A stretch of DNA of 59,154 nucleotides from Xenorhabdus eapokensis (lineage in GTDB: Bacteria; Pseudomonadota; Gammaproteobacteria; Enterobacterales; Enterobacteriaceae). The DNA lies in NCBI RefSeq assembly GCF_001908105.1, contig NZ_MKGQ01000023.1:1-59154 (forward strand). The letters are read 5' to 3'. A program made the position numbers and the translations under genes. The notes beneath the pieces are model-generated. The model had not been told where the DNA came from and did no database searches. It was given only the letters and a program-made list of their open reading frames with translations. Of the stretch, positions 33,734-44,200 are shown piece after piece. Position 1 is the stretch's first letter, and the number at the start of each line of letters is the position of its first letter.

Positions 33734-33838
33734 AAACAACCCCCTTGTTCGCCAAACTTAAGATTCCCGCAAAGGCCAGTTAATAATAGAATTCTTTACT
33801 ACCTTAGCGGGACAAAACAACCCCCTTGTTCGCCAAAC
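33733..33838. repeat. Candidate parS centromere (two 25-base direct repeats)
   Basis: Two identical 25-base repeats containing CCCCCTTGTTCGCCAAAC lie at 33733-33757 and 33814-33838, 81 bases apart, immediately after parB. Each contains the short inverted repeat AACAA-CCCCC-TTGTT. Position after parB matches parS of P1 and sopC of F. They do not resemble P1 parS A- or B-boxes, so specificity would differ. Confidence 0.65.
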
Positions 33839-33879
33839 ATCAAATATCTCCGCAATCCTGTTCGGAATAAAATTACTTA

Positions 33880-34287
33880 CTAAGAGATTATATTCGTTCT
33901 TCTTCTACGGATAAGGTCATCCCACAACTGATGTAATAAGACTGCATTCTTTGCAGTCTTTTTTTCATCTTCCCTCATGCCACCGGCGGGAATGACCGTC
34001 TTTGAGAAATCAATAGTCATGCCATGACGTGGCTTAAAGTGCGCCTGTGTGATGTGTTTCATTTCAAATGTTCTTGGCCGGACACTGGTGTCCATGAGGC
34101 AAATGATATTTTTGGAGGAACAAAACACATTCAAGCGGGCGTAGACAAAATTTTTGTCGATCTCAACACGGGGATGATAACGGCGAATGGCGTCCATGAC
34201 CTCTTTCGCGGTCAGAGGTCGGTTTTCTCTCAGAAGCACATCGGCCAGATGAATATTGGAGATTTTTTCCTTCACACTCTTTTCCAA
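33880..34287 (-). CDS. Unknown protein, 135 aa, with a possible winged-helix start
   Basis: No named family. Residues 11-47 (HLADVLLRENRPLTAKEVMDAIRRYHPRVEIDKNFVYARL) look like a winged-helix DNA-binding fold; the C-terminus is basic (RRRRTN). It converges on parB, and the parAB terminator lies within its 3' end. It may regulate a nearby operon. It is a separate single-gene unit. Confidence 0.6.
   Translation of the reverse strand: MEKSVKEKISNIHLADVLLRENRPLTAKEVMDAIRRYHPRVEIDKNFVYARLNVFCSSKNIICLMDTSVRPRTFEMKHITQAHFKPRHGMTIDFSKTVIPAGGMREDEKKTAKNAVLLHQLWDDLIRRRRTNIIS
33938..33967 (+). terminator. Intrinsic terminator for parAB
   Basis: AAGACTGCA and TGCAGTCTT form a 9-bp stem with a TTCTT loop, followed by TTTTTTTC. 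It ends plus-strand transcription from parAB although it lies inside the coding end of the opposing gene. Confidence 0.8.
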
Positions 34288-34419
34288 GAAAATGCTAAAT
34301 GGTTTTTTATATTACCTAAAAAGCCAGAAATAGAAATAAAAATCCATAAATTACAATGAGTTAATAATAAAATACGCAGTGATTATATGGTGATATAAAG
34401 AGATTCACTATCAAAAACC

Positions 34420-34466
34420 GGTAACAATAGTTGACACAACAACGATAAATGGTTACTATTATTACC
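34420..34466 (+). promoter_or_regulatory. Strong sigma-70-like promoter within an inverted repeat
   Basis: TTGACA (34431-34436) and TACTAT (34454-34459) are separated by 17 bases. The inverted repeat GGTAACAATAG (34420-34430) and CTATTATTACC (34456-34466; one mismatch) brackets the promoter, so a dimeric repressor could block it. It should drive the HicA-like gene and perhaps the HTH gene behind it. Confidence 0.7.
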
Positions 34467-34531
34467 AGTTGGTTGATGAGATTGGACAACCGTGTTCTTT
34501 AACAAAGTGAGACTTAAAAGGAGTATTTTGT

Positions 34532-34747
34532 ATCTCGTATCATAAAAACAAAGAGATTAATGCGGCAATTTTATATGCTGTGTCTCAAGGCTGGATCTAT
34601 ATCAAACGTACTGGAAAAGGCCATGCTGTGGGAATATTACGCTGTGGCAGTGAAGATAAATGCCACCAAAAATCAGTTTGGGGGACACCTGATAGCCCTC
34701 AAAACCACGCAAAAGACATTATCTCATTGGTAGATAAGTGCAAATAA
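34532..34747 (+). CDS. HicA-like small protein with ATC in the start position
   Basis: The 71-codon frame (ISYHKNKEINAAILYAVSQGWIYIKRTGKGHAVGILRC..., to DIISLVDKC) fits a HicA/YcfA-like double-stranded RNA-binding fold, with Gly-Lys-Gly-His in the place of the catalytic His loop. AGGAG lies eight bases before codon 1, which is ATC, not ATG; no ATG, GTG or TTG lies nearby in frame. Either a start codon has been lost, so the gene is silent, or initiation is non-canonical. An HTH gene follows, as in toxin-antitoxin pairs. Family call is moderate. Confidence 0.5.
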   Translation: MSYHKNKEINAAILYAVSQGWIYIKRTGKGHAVGILRCGSEDKCHQKSVWGTPDSPQNHAKDIISLVDKCK

Positions 34748-34751
34748 TATC

Positions 34752-34778
34752 AAGGCCGTCAATCGGCGGCCTTTTATA
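34752..34778 (+). terminator. Hairpin between the HicA-like and HTH genes
   Basis: AAGGCCG and CGGCCTT pair (34752-34773), followed by TTATA. It sits directly after the small gene and before the HTH gene at 34809, so it could attenuate expression of the second gene. Confidence 0.6.
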
Positions 34779-34808
34779 AGTCTCACCTCTCAATGATAGG
34801 AAAATAGA

Positions 34809-35378
34809 ATGAGAGAATACGATTTTAGTATCGTGGTAGGTGGAAAGAAAATCACTACCGATGATGATTTATTTGATATATCAGACGCACTGTATGAGGC
34901 TGGATGCAGTGACTCGCATCCTGCTGCATATAATGGCAACTTGTACATTAACTTCACACGGAAAAGCGAAAGTTACGCTAAAGCAGTGGCATCTGCTATA
35001 GCGAATATCGAATCAATCTCTGGTTTAAGGTGTTTATCGGTAGATATGGGTGATGTTGTCAGTTTAAGTGATGCCGCTGAACTGGCAGGAACGACAAAAG
35101 TTACGTTATCTCGCTACAGCAAAGGGAGTCGTGGAGCCGGTGATTTTCCGACGCCAATTCAACGTGTAGACAGCAACCGCCCGTTATGGTCTTGGACGGA
35201 CATTGCTGAGTGGCTTGCACAAAATAATCTCGTTGATAATGAGCTGATAGAACAAGCTCGCATTACCGGAGCTATGAACACTGCGCTGTCTATTCGAAAT
35301 AACAATTCAATGGATGCCGTTTTTCAATTCCTGTATGCCCTTAAAGGCAATAATAACCGCACCATGCTCACCTTATAG
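34809..35378 (+). CDS. HTH DNA-binding protein, probable antitoxin or regulator, 189 aa
   Basis: A helix-turn-helix of the excisionase/MerR kind is seen at about residues 83-105 (VVSLSDAAELAGTTKVTLSRYSKG), followed by PLWSWTDIAEWLAQNN. The N-terminal 65 residues (DFSIVVGGKKITTDDDLFDISDALYEAG...) form a separate alpha/beta domain that may bind the partner. The gene lies 61 bases after the HicA-like frame, and a strong terminator follows. It is a good candidate for the repressor of the promoter at 34420-34466. Names cannot be assigned. Confidence 0.65.
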   Translation: MREYDFSIVVGGKKITTDDDLFDISDALYEAGCSDSHPAAYNGNLYINFTRKSESYAKAVASAIANIESISGLRCLSVDMGDVVSLSDAAELAGTTKVTLSRYSKGSRGAGDFPTPIQRVDSNRPLWSWTDIAEWLAQNNLVDNELIEQARITGAMNTALSIRNNNSMDAVFQFLYALKGNNNRTMLTL

Positions 35379-35420
35379 TTAACAATTATTCCTATAATAT
35401 ATAAGTCTCTCTCACTTTTT

Positions 35421-35446
35421 GGCCATCTCAATGATGGCCTTTTTTT
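35421..35446 (+). terminator. Intrinsic terminator after the HTH gene
   Basis: GGCCATC and GATGGCC with a TCAAT loop, followed by seven T. It overlaps the end of the converging 88-aa gene. Confidence 0.85.
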
Positions 35447-35694
35447 ACGCTGTTATTCCAATATGTATTACTCAAATCAAATTCACTTTTCGTGATGGCG
35501 GGTTGCAAACCGTTAGCAAACAATATTTCGTTTTCGTGTGATTTGATAAATCGCCAGCTTTTGAAAAGCAAGCCTGTCAGCGTGGAGTCCATACTCTCTG
35601 GAAAACTACCAATGTGATACCGTATAAATAATAATGCCTCCATTCTTTCAGAGATACCTTCTTTCATACGCTTAATTTCACATTCGTTCATCAC
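35428..35694 (-). CDS. Small unknown protein, 88 aa
   Basis: Helical, with no signal peptide, metal motif or named family. It is the last gene of a run of five or more minus-strand genes (35428-37285), with 15 bases to the 50-codon gene before it. Likely a phage accessory protein. Confidence 0.5.
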   Translation of the reverse strand: MMNECEIKRMKEGISERMEALLFIRYHIGSFPESMDSTLTGLLFKSWRFIKSHENEILFANGLQPAITKSEFDLSNTYWNNSVKKGHH

Positions 35695-35709
35695 ATTCTG
35701 CCTTGAATC

Positions 35710-35862
35710 TTAAACAAAGATGTACTCTAACGAAAACCGCTCAATACCTTCATAACCGATAATCACAATTAAAAGCGTCCGTTTATCACGACCAGAAGAT
35801 AATGCCACAGATGTCGGTAATGGCTGTGAGCCGGTTTGATTTGTTGCTGAACATTCAGTCAT
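35710..35862 (-). CDS. Very small protein, 50 aa
   Basis: A GAGGAGA ribosome binding site lies upstream of ATG 35862. The product starts MTECSATNQTGSQPL and ends in a hydrophobic/aromatic stretch (RTLLIVIIGYEGIERFSLEYIFV). It lies two bases beyond the previous gene's stop (35865), so the two are coupled. The hydrophobic end could be a membrane anchor or a beta-hairpin. Function unknown. Confidence 0.55.
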   Translation of the reverse strand: MTECSATNQTGSQPLPTSVALSSGRDKRTLLIVIIGYEGIERFSLEYIFV

Positions 35863-35864
35863 GG

Positions 35865-36074
35865 TTATATCTCCTCATTCCATTGCTTTTCTGTCATTTT
35901 CCCCAAAAAACTTACTCCCGTAATCACTGAATTAGCGTAAACGCCCAGACTTGTTTGAGCCTCAAGTAATCGAAGATGTGTGAGCCGTGGGGTGGGATGT
36001 TTCACGATCACCGATTGCGCTTCCAGCCCTGATTGACTGAATGAGACATTGAAGTAATAGAATTTCTTTGCCAT
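35865..36074 (-). CDS. Small unknown protein, 69 aa
   Basis: MAKKFYYFNVSFSQSGLEAQSVIVKHPTPRLTHLRLLEAQ... is an alpha/beta pattern typical of small phage proteins but not one I can name. It lies 32 bases after the 192-aa gene and just before the 50-aa gene. Confidence 0.55.
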   Translation of the reverse strand: MAKKFYYFNVSFSQSGLEAQSVIVKHPTPRLTHLRLLEAQTSLGVYANSVITGVSFLGKMTEKQWNEEI

Positions 36075-36106
36075 TTCGATAATAAGGTTCTAACTGATAA
36101 TATTTT

Positions 36107-36685
36107 TCAAATATGGGTGGGAATTACCGCCCAGTTTTCGGCCAGCTGATCCTGAACCGACGGATTCCAAGAAATAGCGATGCCATCAGGCGTGATAAAT
36201 AAAAATTTGGCATGTTCATCAGGTCGGTGCTTATCACAGTGCAATTTCACACACCCCTCGACCCAATTTGCACGATAGATACTGTAATCACGCCGTATCA
36301 TGAGGTTTAGCGCTGACGGATAATCCATTAATATAACACCAGGGAGATTGGCACGACTTTTCTTTGCATTATCCTGTACGTTATCCACGCATATATTGTC
36401 AGTAATTGCTTGTTGTTCCTGGGATAAGCAACGCGCATAATCAGGCATTGCCTCACCGATCATTTTCCATAAATTTTTTATCCCGCCGACGGCATAATGA
36501 AGTGTCGCTTTTGTGATACCAGCACGTTCATACAAATAGTGAGCCTGTACCTTTTCTCCTTCGTTTTCAACATATAGTTCAAGCAGGCAAACCATACAAT
36601 GCGCAATTTTCCGTTTGGTTGAATTACGCTTAATTGATGGCTTATCCAGTAACCATTCATAGAATAACTCTTCATTGAATTTCAT
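36107..36685 (-). CDS. Unknown protein, 192 aa, with HTH-like N-terminus
   Basis: The N-terminal half contains a helical segment resembling a helix-turn-helix (AHYLYERAGITKATLHYAVGGIKNLWKMIGEAM, about 49-79), then an acidic linker and a beta-rich C-terminus (LHCDKHRPDEHAKFLFITPDGIAISWN). It overlaps nothing and starts three bases after the nuclease gene stops. It might regulate or assist the VRR-NUC protein. No family recognised. Confidence 0.55.
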   Translation of the reverse strand: MKFNEELFYEWLLDKPSIKRNSTKRKIAHCMVCLLELYVENEGEKVQAHYLYERAGITKATLHYAVGGIKNLWKMIGEAMPDYARCLSQEQQAITDNICVDNVQDNAKKSRANLPGVILMDYPSALNLMIRRDYSIYRANWVEGCVKLHCDKHRPDEHAKFLFITPDGIAISWNPSVQDQLAENWAVIPTHI

Positions 36686-36688
36686 CGT

Positions 36689-37285
36689 TTACACCTTCCA
36701 CAAATGATCATTTTTATGGGCGGGCAGTGATACCCCAGACGCCAGACACCAATATTGCGTTACGGCGTCTATGGCTTCATGTTCGCCATAGACAACAACG
36801 CAGTAAAAACCATCCTCAGATAACGTATTCAGCCATTGTTTTTGCTCTTCAGACGGTTTATTAGCCCCATGTTTAAACTCAAGACGCATCCCGTGATAAT
36901 TCCCCTTGGCTAAATCTAACGACACGTCAGGATACCCTTTGCGTTGCCCTTCAGCCCTAAGATGCTCACCGGTTTTTTTATGCCGTAATCCCCCGTTAGG
37001 CGTCGAATGTAATCGTTTATAGATATCAGGAGTATTCATCTCACAGTGATAAAAAAAGCGTACCTGTGCGTAGTGCTCATGGTTGCCTTTCAGCAATTCG
37101 GGGTTTTTTGACAGTCGTTCTAAGGCGGTTGCATGAGGTGAGTAAGATTTATCGTTCTGTTTATCCCAATTTATTGCCGTATTGTTATTGATTGTGAGCT
37201 TTTTACCCTTCGTGATTTGCCCTTTCTTCTTTGTCCTTTTGCAGTAGTCGCTATACCATTCTTCAGAAGCCCTAAGCATTCTCAC
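36689..37285 (-). CDS. VRR-NUC domain nuclease
   Basis: The 198-residue protein has the VRR-NUC pattern: Gln74 and the preceding helix, STPNGGLR (94-101), AEGQRKGYPDVSLD with Asp120, MRLEFKHG with Glu136 and Lys138, and SEEQKQWLN with Gln150, ending in a CVVVYGEHEAI strand-helix. The family belongs to the PD-(D/E)XK superfamily and is usually a structure-specific or Holliday-junction nuclease. In phages such enzymes process replication or recombination intermediates before packaging. The first 60 residues are basic and may contact DNA. It leads the minus-strand run down to 35428. Confidence 0.85.
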   Translation of the reverse strand: MRMLRASEEWYSDYCKRTKKKGQITKGKKLTINNNTAINWDKQNDKSYSPHATALERLSKNPELLKGNHEHYAQVRFFYHCEMNTPDIYKRLHSTPNGGLRHKKTGEHLRAEGQRKGYPDVSLDLAKGNYHGMRLEFKHGANKPSEEQKQWLNTLSEDGFYCVVVYGEHEAIDAVTQYWCLASGVSLPAHKNDHLWKV

Positions 37286-37511
37286 TCCAAAAAAACCATT
37301 CCAATGCTAATCAATTCGTTACCTTTTCACGGTGATAAGAGAATTTAATTCCTTTTTCTACATGGTAAATCGTCGAATTTGCGTTTATATTGCATAACTC
37401 GCCTTGGCACAGAATTACGCAATATCACTGAATAATCATTATATTAAAAAAGTCTAAAATATTTTTTATTAAAAATATTTAACCTGCTTATTATCAAAGT
37501 TCAATAAATAT

Positions 37512-37811
37512 CTAACTTTTCAGTGAGTTCTCAGTAGTTGTACTCTTAACTTCTTCCTCTAAACGGGCGATATTAAAAGCAAACAACTGATTCCATTCTC
37601 TCATCGTGCATTCCCTGACTCGTTTAACCTTGTTTCCGTTGGATGGTCGGACAATCCAACACCATCGGCTATTGCATTTCTTGTCTTTAAGCTCAAACAC
37701 CTCAAGAATGAGATTAAAATCGAGAAGATACCCGCGTTTCTCTGCAATTTCCTTCAATTCATCCAGTGTGTAATATCTTTTTTTCCTGGCATTCTGGGTA
37801 TTTCTCATCAT
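37512..37811 (-). CDS. Small unknown protein, 99 aa (position of lxc)
   Basis: The product is basic at its start (MRNTQNARKKRYYTLDELKEIAEKRGYLLDF), with a helix-turn like motif and KKCNSRWCWIVRP in the middle. It overlaps the preceding gene by four bases and completes a darB-146aa-99aa run. In P1, lxc and ulx follow darB in the same positions; assignment is by order only. Confidence 0.5.
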   Translation of the reverse strand: MMRNTQNARKKRYYTLDELKEIAEKRGYLLDFNLILEVFELKDKKCNSRWCWIVRPSNGNKVKRVRECTMREWNQLFAFNIARLEEEVKSTTTENSLKS

Positions 37812-38248
37812 ATCCCCCTCGACTGGATAAGCACTTCCATATCCTCATCGTTGCTAAACCACAGAAAAGAGTCCGTATCATCAGACTCATCATTCACATC
37901 AAGGAGATGATCCGCCGAATAAATTAACCCATTCTTAAAGCGTTCATTCGAATAGAGATGCGCAGCCACCACCATCAATGCGGGACGACTCATGGTATAA
38001 ATAGCGGCCACATCCATATCAACGAGCACACCAAAGGCCTTCTCTCCCTGAGCGATAATCAGTGATTTCATGCTCGGCCACCACGCCCCAAAAGAACGAT
38101 ACAATCGGGGTTCAGCCTTTAATCGGGTAATCAGGTTTTTAATATAAAACGCAACATACTCTTTTTCTGTTTTTGTCCCGACAGCCTCGGCCAGTACGGT
38201 TTCCAGATAGGCCTCTGAGGGCTGAATAGTGTCAATTAATGTCGTCAT
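37808..38248 (-). CDS. Ulx-like protein by position, 146 aa
   Basis: This 146-residue protein follows darB after 44 bases. It is helical without known motifs (QPSEAYLETVLAEAVGTKTEKEYVAFY; FGAWWPSMKSLIIAQGEKAFGVLVDMD). In P1, ulx occupies this place and has been linked to the Dar antirestriction system. The assignment rests on gene order and length, not on remembered sequence. It overlaps the next gene by four bases. Confidence 0.5.
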   Translation of the reverse strand: MTTLIDTIQPSEAYLETVLAEAVGTKTEKEYVAFYIKNLITRLKAEPRLYRSFGAWWPSMKSLIIAQGEKAFGVLVDMDVAAIYTMSRPALMVVAAHLYSNERFKNGLIYSADHLLDVNDESDDTDSFLWFSNDEDMEVLIQSRGI

Positions 38249-38292
38249 TGATTTTAAAGCGCCCTCGCAGGGCGCAGTTCCTAAAATAGTAA

Positions 38293-41200
38293 TTATTCAT
38301 GCCGCTGAATGACCGATAAGATATCATCAAGTGCATACGTTTTCGAAATCAGCCACCAGCTACCGGCTAACTCATCACTCGGATTACGACCATTGTAGTA
38401 TTTTGCGTTAAAATCTGCTTTCAGAGCATCTTTTGCCTCAAACAGTGCGCCGTCTTTGCCTCGAATATCGTTCAAGCAATAACAGCCATCAGGCGCGTAG
38501 TCATAGCGGTTTGCGCCCTTACCACCTCGAATAGCAGTGCTGTTTGTTTTCACTACAATATTGTTTTCCAACCGCGCTGCTCGCATTTTCTGGGCTTCTT
38601 TTTCTATTTGGGCTTTTTCAGCGTTGGCTTTATCCACATCCTCCTGAGAGATCAGGCCAGCTTTTACCTTGATTTCATCCCAGCGTCCGATACCATAACG
38701 CACTTTCTTATATCCCTGATTAATCGATTCCATCAATTCATTTCGTTGCTGAATATTCAAGAAAAGTGACTCCGTAATGTCATGCTCTTCAATAATGCCC
38801 AAAGCAACAGCATCAGCAAAAAGATTGGCGAAATCCGTTGCAAATATCCCATCGTTTTGTGAATAATTTGCATCGAAACTTCGATGGCTCGGAAATCCTT
38901 GAGCGCGTTCTACCACTGTAGCTAGATTCGAATTTAAAGCGGATTTAAACACCCGATATTCTTTACGGGCTTCTGCTTTACCCTGCATGGCGACGGCATC
39001 GTTGATACGTGCCACAATCACCTGACATTGTTCATCAAACTCTCTGTCAAAATCAGCCGTATTTCTGTATCGGCTGGGGGCAGAAAACCCTCGATAATCA
39101 AAAGCATTTTTAATGAAATGACGGGCATCATACTGTCCGGTTTCTAAAAAATTCCGTAATTGATCCGCCCCAGATCCTAACATATTCGCCCTCTCACCGC
39201 CGTAATTGCTTAACTTATTCGATATATATTCTGCAACCAGTTCAGTAATCAATGACCGGCTGGCCGTTTCACCATAGCTGCCGATTGCCGTTATATAGTC
39301 CGAGCCAAACAAGGCGGTTAAAAATCCTAATCCTGTAGACCTAGAACCAAGGGTTCTATTTCGGTAATGCTCTGCCACTTTTGTTTTCAACACATCATCG
39401 TTGGAATCAGGATAAACAATATGATCCGCATTCTCTTTCAACCAGCTTGAATGCACTCTCGACAACTTATAGGCGTTAAAGCCATTACCTTCTCTGTAAA
39501 ACACATCATAATCTTTCAACATCAATTCGCCAGATTTAAGGTAAGAATAAAATTGTTGTCGGTTAAGACGCGATGCGACATCTTCAATACTTACCCCACC
39601 AAACATCCACGTTTTTAACTCCAGCTCACTTTCCGAAAAATCAGCCTCTTCCTCTAAAGACGTGACTAGAATAGGAACATCATTCTTAAGTTCACCTTCA
39701 GCGGCATCACTCCACAACTGATCTACAGTGGCAGTACTGATATCAATATCTATATCTATTGCCTTTATCCGTACCAAAAACTTAGAAAAAAAAGAAGAAT
39801 ACTGACTACGTCGCATTCGGCAATAGTAAACCCGACCGATACGGAACACGCGCTTATCTTTTGCCATATAATACTCAGAACCGTGCTCTAAGATATCCGG
39901 CTCCACATCAAGATAACCAGCATCAATGGCGTGTTTAATCTCTGGCCGTAATCGCTTGATCAAACTTTCAGATTTACGCATACGCACTAATAAACGTTCC
40001 TGCTTGGTGATGGCATCCGTGTATTTGGCAATCTCTACTTTGAGGTTTTTTTGAGATTCCGGTGACTGGTAATTTTCACTCTTCAACAGCCTTTTCGCGT
40101 CATCAATTTTTGCTTGATAATCATTGATGGTCTTTTCAACCGACTGAGGGTCCCCTTTGCTGGCGTGTTTCGCCTTCAGATAATTAGCAAGATCAATCTC
40201 GGCGCGTTGCTTGGCTTTGTCCTTTGCGAGTGCTTCCGCTTTTTCGATTTGCTCACGGCGAACACGTTCACGCTCTTCCGGATCGGCGGCTAACAGTAAG
40301 CGCATTTCCTCCGCATTGTTGGCATCGGCATTTGCCATGATTGCGGCATCCGATGTCAGAATCTCCTTGATCCAGTTGGCCTTGCGTTCCAGCGTATCCA
40401 GACGAAACTCATCAAATGACCCCTGACCACAATAATAATACGCTTCCACACGAGCAACGCTGGAACCCACTCGTGCCCCGCGCCCGTTGCGTTGATTCAG
40501 TGAAGCCGGTGTCCAAGGCAACGTTAAATGGTGCATCGCCGTGGTGCCAATATGCAGGTTAATCCCCACTTCCGCCTTCTTATTACAAATGATAATCGGG
40601 GTTCGGCCTTCGTTGTAATCGGCGGCAATCTTTTCTATCCCCCCCAATGAAATTTCGTTCTGCGCGGCCACATACTCATCGAAAGCCGCTTTTTGCTCAT
40701 AATATTTATCAAGCTGGTCGGGTGTCGCGTCTTCTCTCGGCTCTGCCGGACGTTTGACCTTTTTTAGCTTCTTAGAGTTGGATTTTGCCGCCTGTGTCAC
40801 CGTTGTGGCGTTCAAAATACCGATTTCCTCTCGCTTCATGCCTAACGCTTGGGCAATGATACGGCGCAGTTTTTCATGCTGGGTTTTTTCATCCGAAAAG
40901 ATGATCTGCTTACCGCCCCCCGCCATGCACTTTTTCAGGTTAGCAATTAACTTCGAATATTTGGGCGGAATAGGATGCGTAATGTCATCTTCACTCAACC
41001 CAAACAGAGCCAAACGATTAATCACGTCCTTTTCATAGAGTTCAGAAACGACCAAAGAAACAAATTTTCCCTCTGACCGCACTATGGCCTCTGAATTGGC
41101 CGTGATTGTTTCATCTTCATCTTCATCCGTATCGGTGACACTGCGCGGCAAATCATCGCGCAACGCTTTCACTGCATTCAGGTGAGCATGATCAAAGCGG

Positions 41201-44200
41201 AATGTAATAGTGCGATTGTACAAATCCGGATCAGTACACACCCTGTCCATGTCCCTGATAATCGAGAAGATAGAATCGGTGGGCTTGTCGCCTTTAGATA
41301 ACGCATCAGCCCGCTGCCGGAGTTCTTCATAAACAGCCTGCTGATATTCCGTCATCGGCACCGATTCAGTGCGGGGATCTACCGTTGGGACAGCGACTTC
41401 GTTGGAAACATCCTTCGCGTCTTTTAATGTCGCCCAGCGATGGAAAAGGCCACGTAATCCGTCCAGATTCTGAAAGCCGACCAAGCCTAATTTCGCTTCA
41501 ATCTCACCCGATATTTTTTGTACCTGCACGGATTCGGTCATCCCGAACACCTTCACGAAATCATCCGGTGTGTAGATCCCCATGCGTTGCCATTCCTCCA
41601 TTGGGATGACATGAGACAGCATATTGAAGGCATCAATCGGACTGTTAACCAGCGGCGTAGCCGTCAGCATGACCGCCCCACGGCCATTATTATTCTTCAT
41701 CAGATACGCATTTTTCACCGCCATATCACGGGCTGATTTTGCCATTGCCGATGTCGGCAAATAGGCCAGCATAGACGCCTCACGTCCGGCAGAATAACTG
41801 TTACGGTAGTTATGGCCTTCATCTATAATCGCGTTATCAAATCCCATGTCTTCAAAATAGGGGTAATCCTGCTTTTTCTGACTGCCGGTGTTACTGCCAT
41901 CGGCCAAGATGCGGTTTTTCTTTTGCGCATCCTTGTGCTTTTGACCATCCAGATTTACGCGGCCGGCTTCGGCGTGAGCAAACAGCAAATCATAGGCATT
42001 GTCCGTGATCGTCTCTTCCCTCAGCGGGATAGCCGCATACTGCTCTTTGGTCATGACCACCGCACGGTAATTGGATTGCGGGATCTGGTTCATTCGCTCC
42101 TTAATGGTTTCACTGCTGGCAATTTTGATACCGTTACGGTAGACCGGCTTGCCGGTTTTCTTATCCACCACCGGCTGACCGTTCTCATCCAGTACCGGCA
42201 CCTGACGGTGATTACCCTCATCATCAAACAGCTCATCGAGGCCGACAAACAGAAAGCCTTTCAGTGCCTCTTTGCTATAGAACAACTGGGCTTCATGATA
42301 AAAGTTTTCCAGCACCGCTTTCGGCACCACAATCGGCGTGCGTTTGCTGCGGCCATTTTCGAAGTTGTAGGCTTCCAGAGCCAGAGCGGTGGTGGTCTTC
42401 CCCAGTCCCGTCCCAAAGCCCAGTATGCCCCTGCCATCTTCCGACAGCCGTCTGACTTCGGCATTTTGATAACCAAATGGCGTGCGTTTACCTGAAATCC
42501 CGCTGAGATTCAGGCTGGCTGCGGAATGCTCATACGGGATATAGGCATTGAACGCATCGTTATACTGTTGAACCAAATTATCCACTTCATCATGCTGCTT
42601 AATCCAGACATTAAAATCCTCTTCCAGCCGTTTGATCCGTTCCAGATACACGGCCTCGTTCTGTCCGCGTGGCTTGATACCGTTAAGATAATTTTCAAGC
42701 TGGTCAGCAAACCCGTCTTTGCCTCTGACGCGTTTGTATTGGGGTGTTTTTTCGCCGGTTTCTTTGTCTATGGTTATCACGGTCTTGTAACGATAGCCCG
42801 TGAAAACCCCATGCTTACCGCGATAAGCCAGATCGGAAATTAACTGACCGTCCTCAACCTCGACTTTTTCGATGTACTTCAGAGCGTCATAGCCTTGCTC
42901 CTGTAAAAATTCCAGAATCAGGCGGCGATCCATCCAACGCGAATTTAACGAAAATGAGATGTTATCGACTTCGGTCCATTTGCGTTTGTTTTTGATTTCC
43001 ACCAGCTGGCGCAGATAATTTTCTTTCACGGCTCCGTCACGGGTATGGGGTAAGACGGCCAGAATCTGGCTGTTCATCAACCCAATATCCCCGCTGGTGG
43101 CTCTGTCCATCGGTAAAATATTACCGTCAGCGGAAATCGCTACCCCGTCTTTACTGGCAAGCCATTCCAGTAACGCCTCATCATCCGGCGGTAACGCCCC
43201 CGTGTAATGGGCACGAAATTCAGTTAACGTCACCGGATCTAAATCAATTTGGCTAAACAGGTGCCGGATCACCGCTTCCGGATCGGTGCTGTCGTGACCA
43301 TCCTTAACACCGACATCCAGCGTCCCTTGTATCAGGTCAGACAGCTGACCGCCTTTGGTCACACTGGCCTTAAATTTGAGCCAGTCTGCGGCTCCCGTAC
43401 CGGATACCGTGACACGCCGCCCACTGTGGGGATTAGCGCCCCGTGCTAACTCACTTTTGATAAGGTTTTCGACCTGAGTCCGCACCGTTTCCAGCTTGTC
43501 GCCCGCCGTACCGGATGCGATCAGATCCTGCATCAACGCAATGCGCTTCCCAATGAGGGAGCCGCGATACGTCTTTTCACGCGCGGAAGGCGATTGTGTC
43601 CGAGAAAAGGTGATAATCGCGCGGTATTCTGGGGAAAGGGTTTCAGGGTAGTTGGTGGCAATCGCTGACACTTGCTCAAACGTGAGGCTCAGTAACCCTT
43701 CCGTTGTCGAGAGACGATCCGATAACTCGCCATAGCTGGTGACACCGTAACGATCTGGATTCAGTTTAGTGACCTTTGCGCCCGCATCATACACCAAGCG
43801 ACCCGACTCCATCTGATACCAACGGCCATTGATAAATCGTTTTTCGCCCTCCGCCATTGGGGATAATTCCGGCGCTATCAGGTTAAGCGCGTTCCAATCA
43901 ATGCGTGAATCAAACTTATGGGCAAGATTACGTTTCATCTCGCTGGCAGTGATCTGGTCATTTTTCACCACCAGCCGCTTAAATTTCCCGCTACCTTCAA
44001 TGCTGGACTCACCGTGCTGGAATTTTCGCCCTTCCCGTTCAAACCACTTGCCAGCAAGATACGTTTCCCACAATACATTAGCGGATTTAAGCACAGGCTC
44101 ATCGGCAATCAGAATTTTTTCAGCCAGATCAACGGGGTGTTTTCTCAGCACCCAGATATCAACGGCAGTTGCGGTGCCGTTCTCTTCAAAGGTGCCTGAC

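Noticed and set aside
33733..33838. The 25-base repeats as transcription terminators
   Set aside because: The short inverted repeat within each copy has only five-base arms and no T tract; a better terminator follows at 33938.
41812..42495. 227-codon plus-strand frame
   Set aside because: It is antisense to the helicase part of darB, whose motifs are clear on the other strand.
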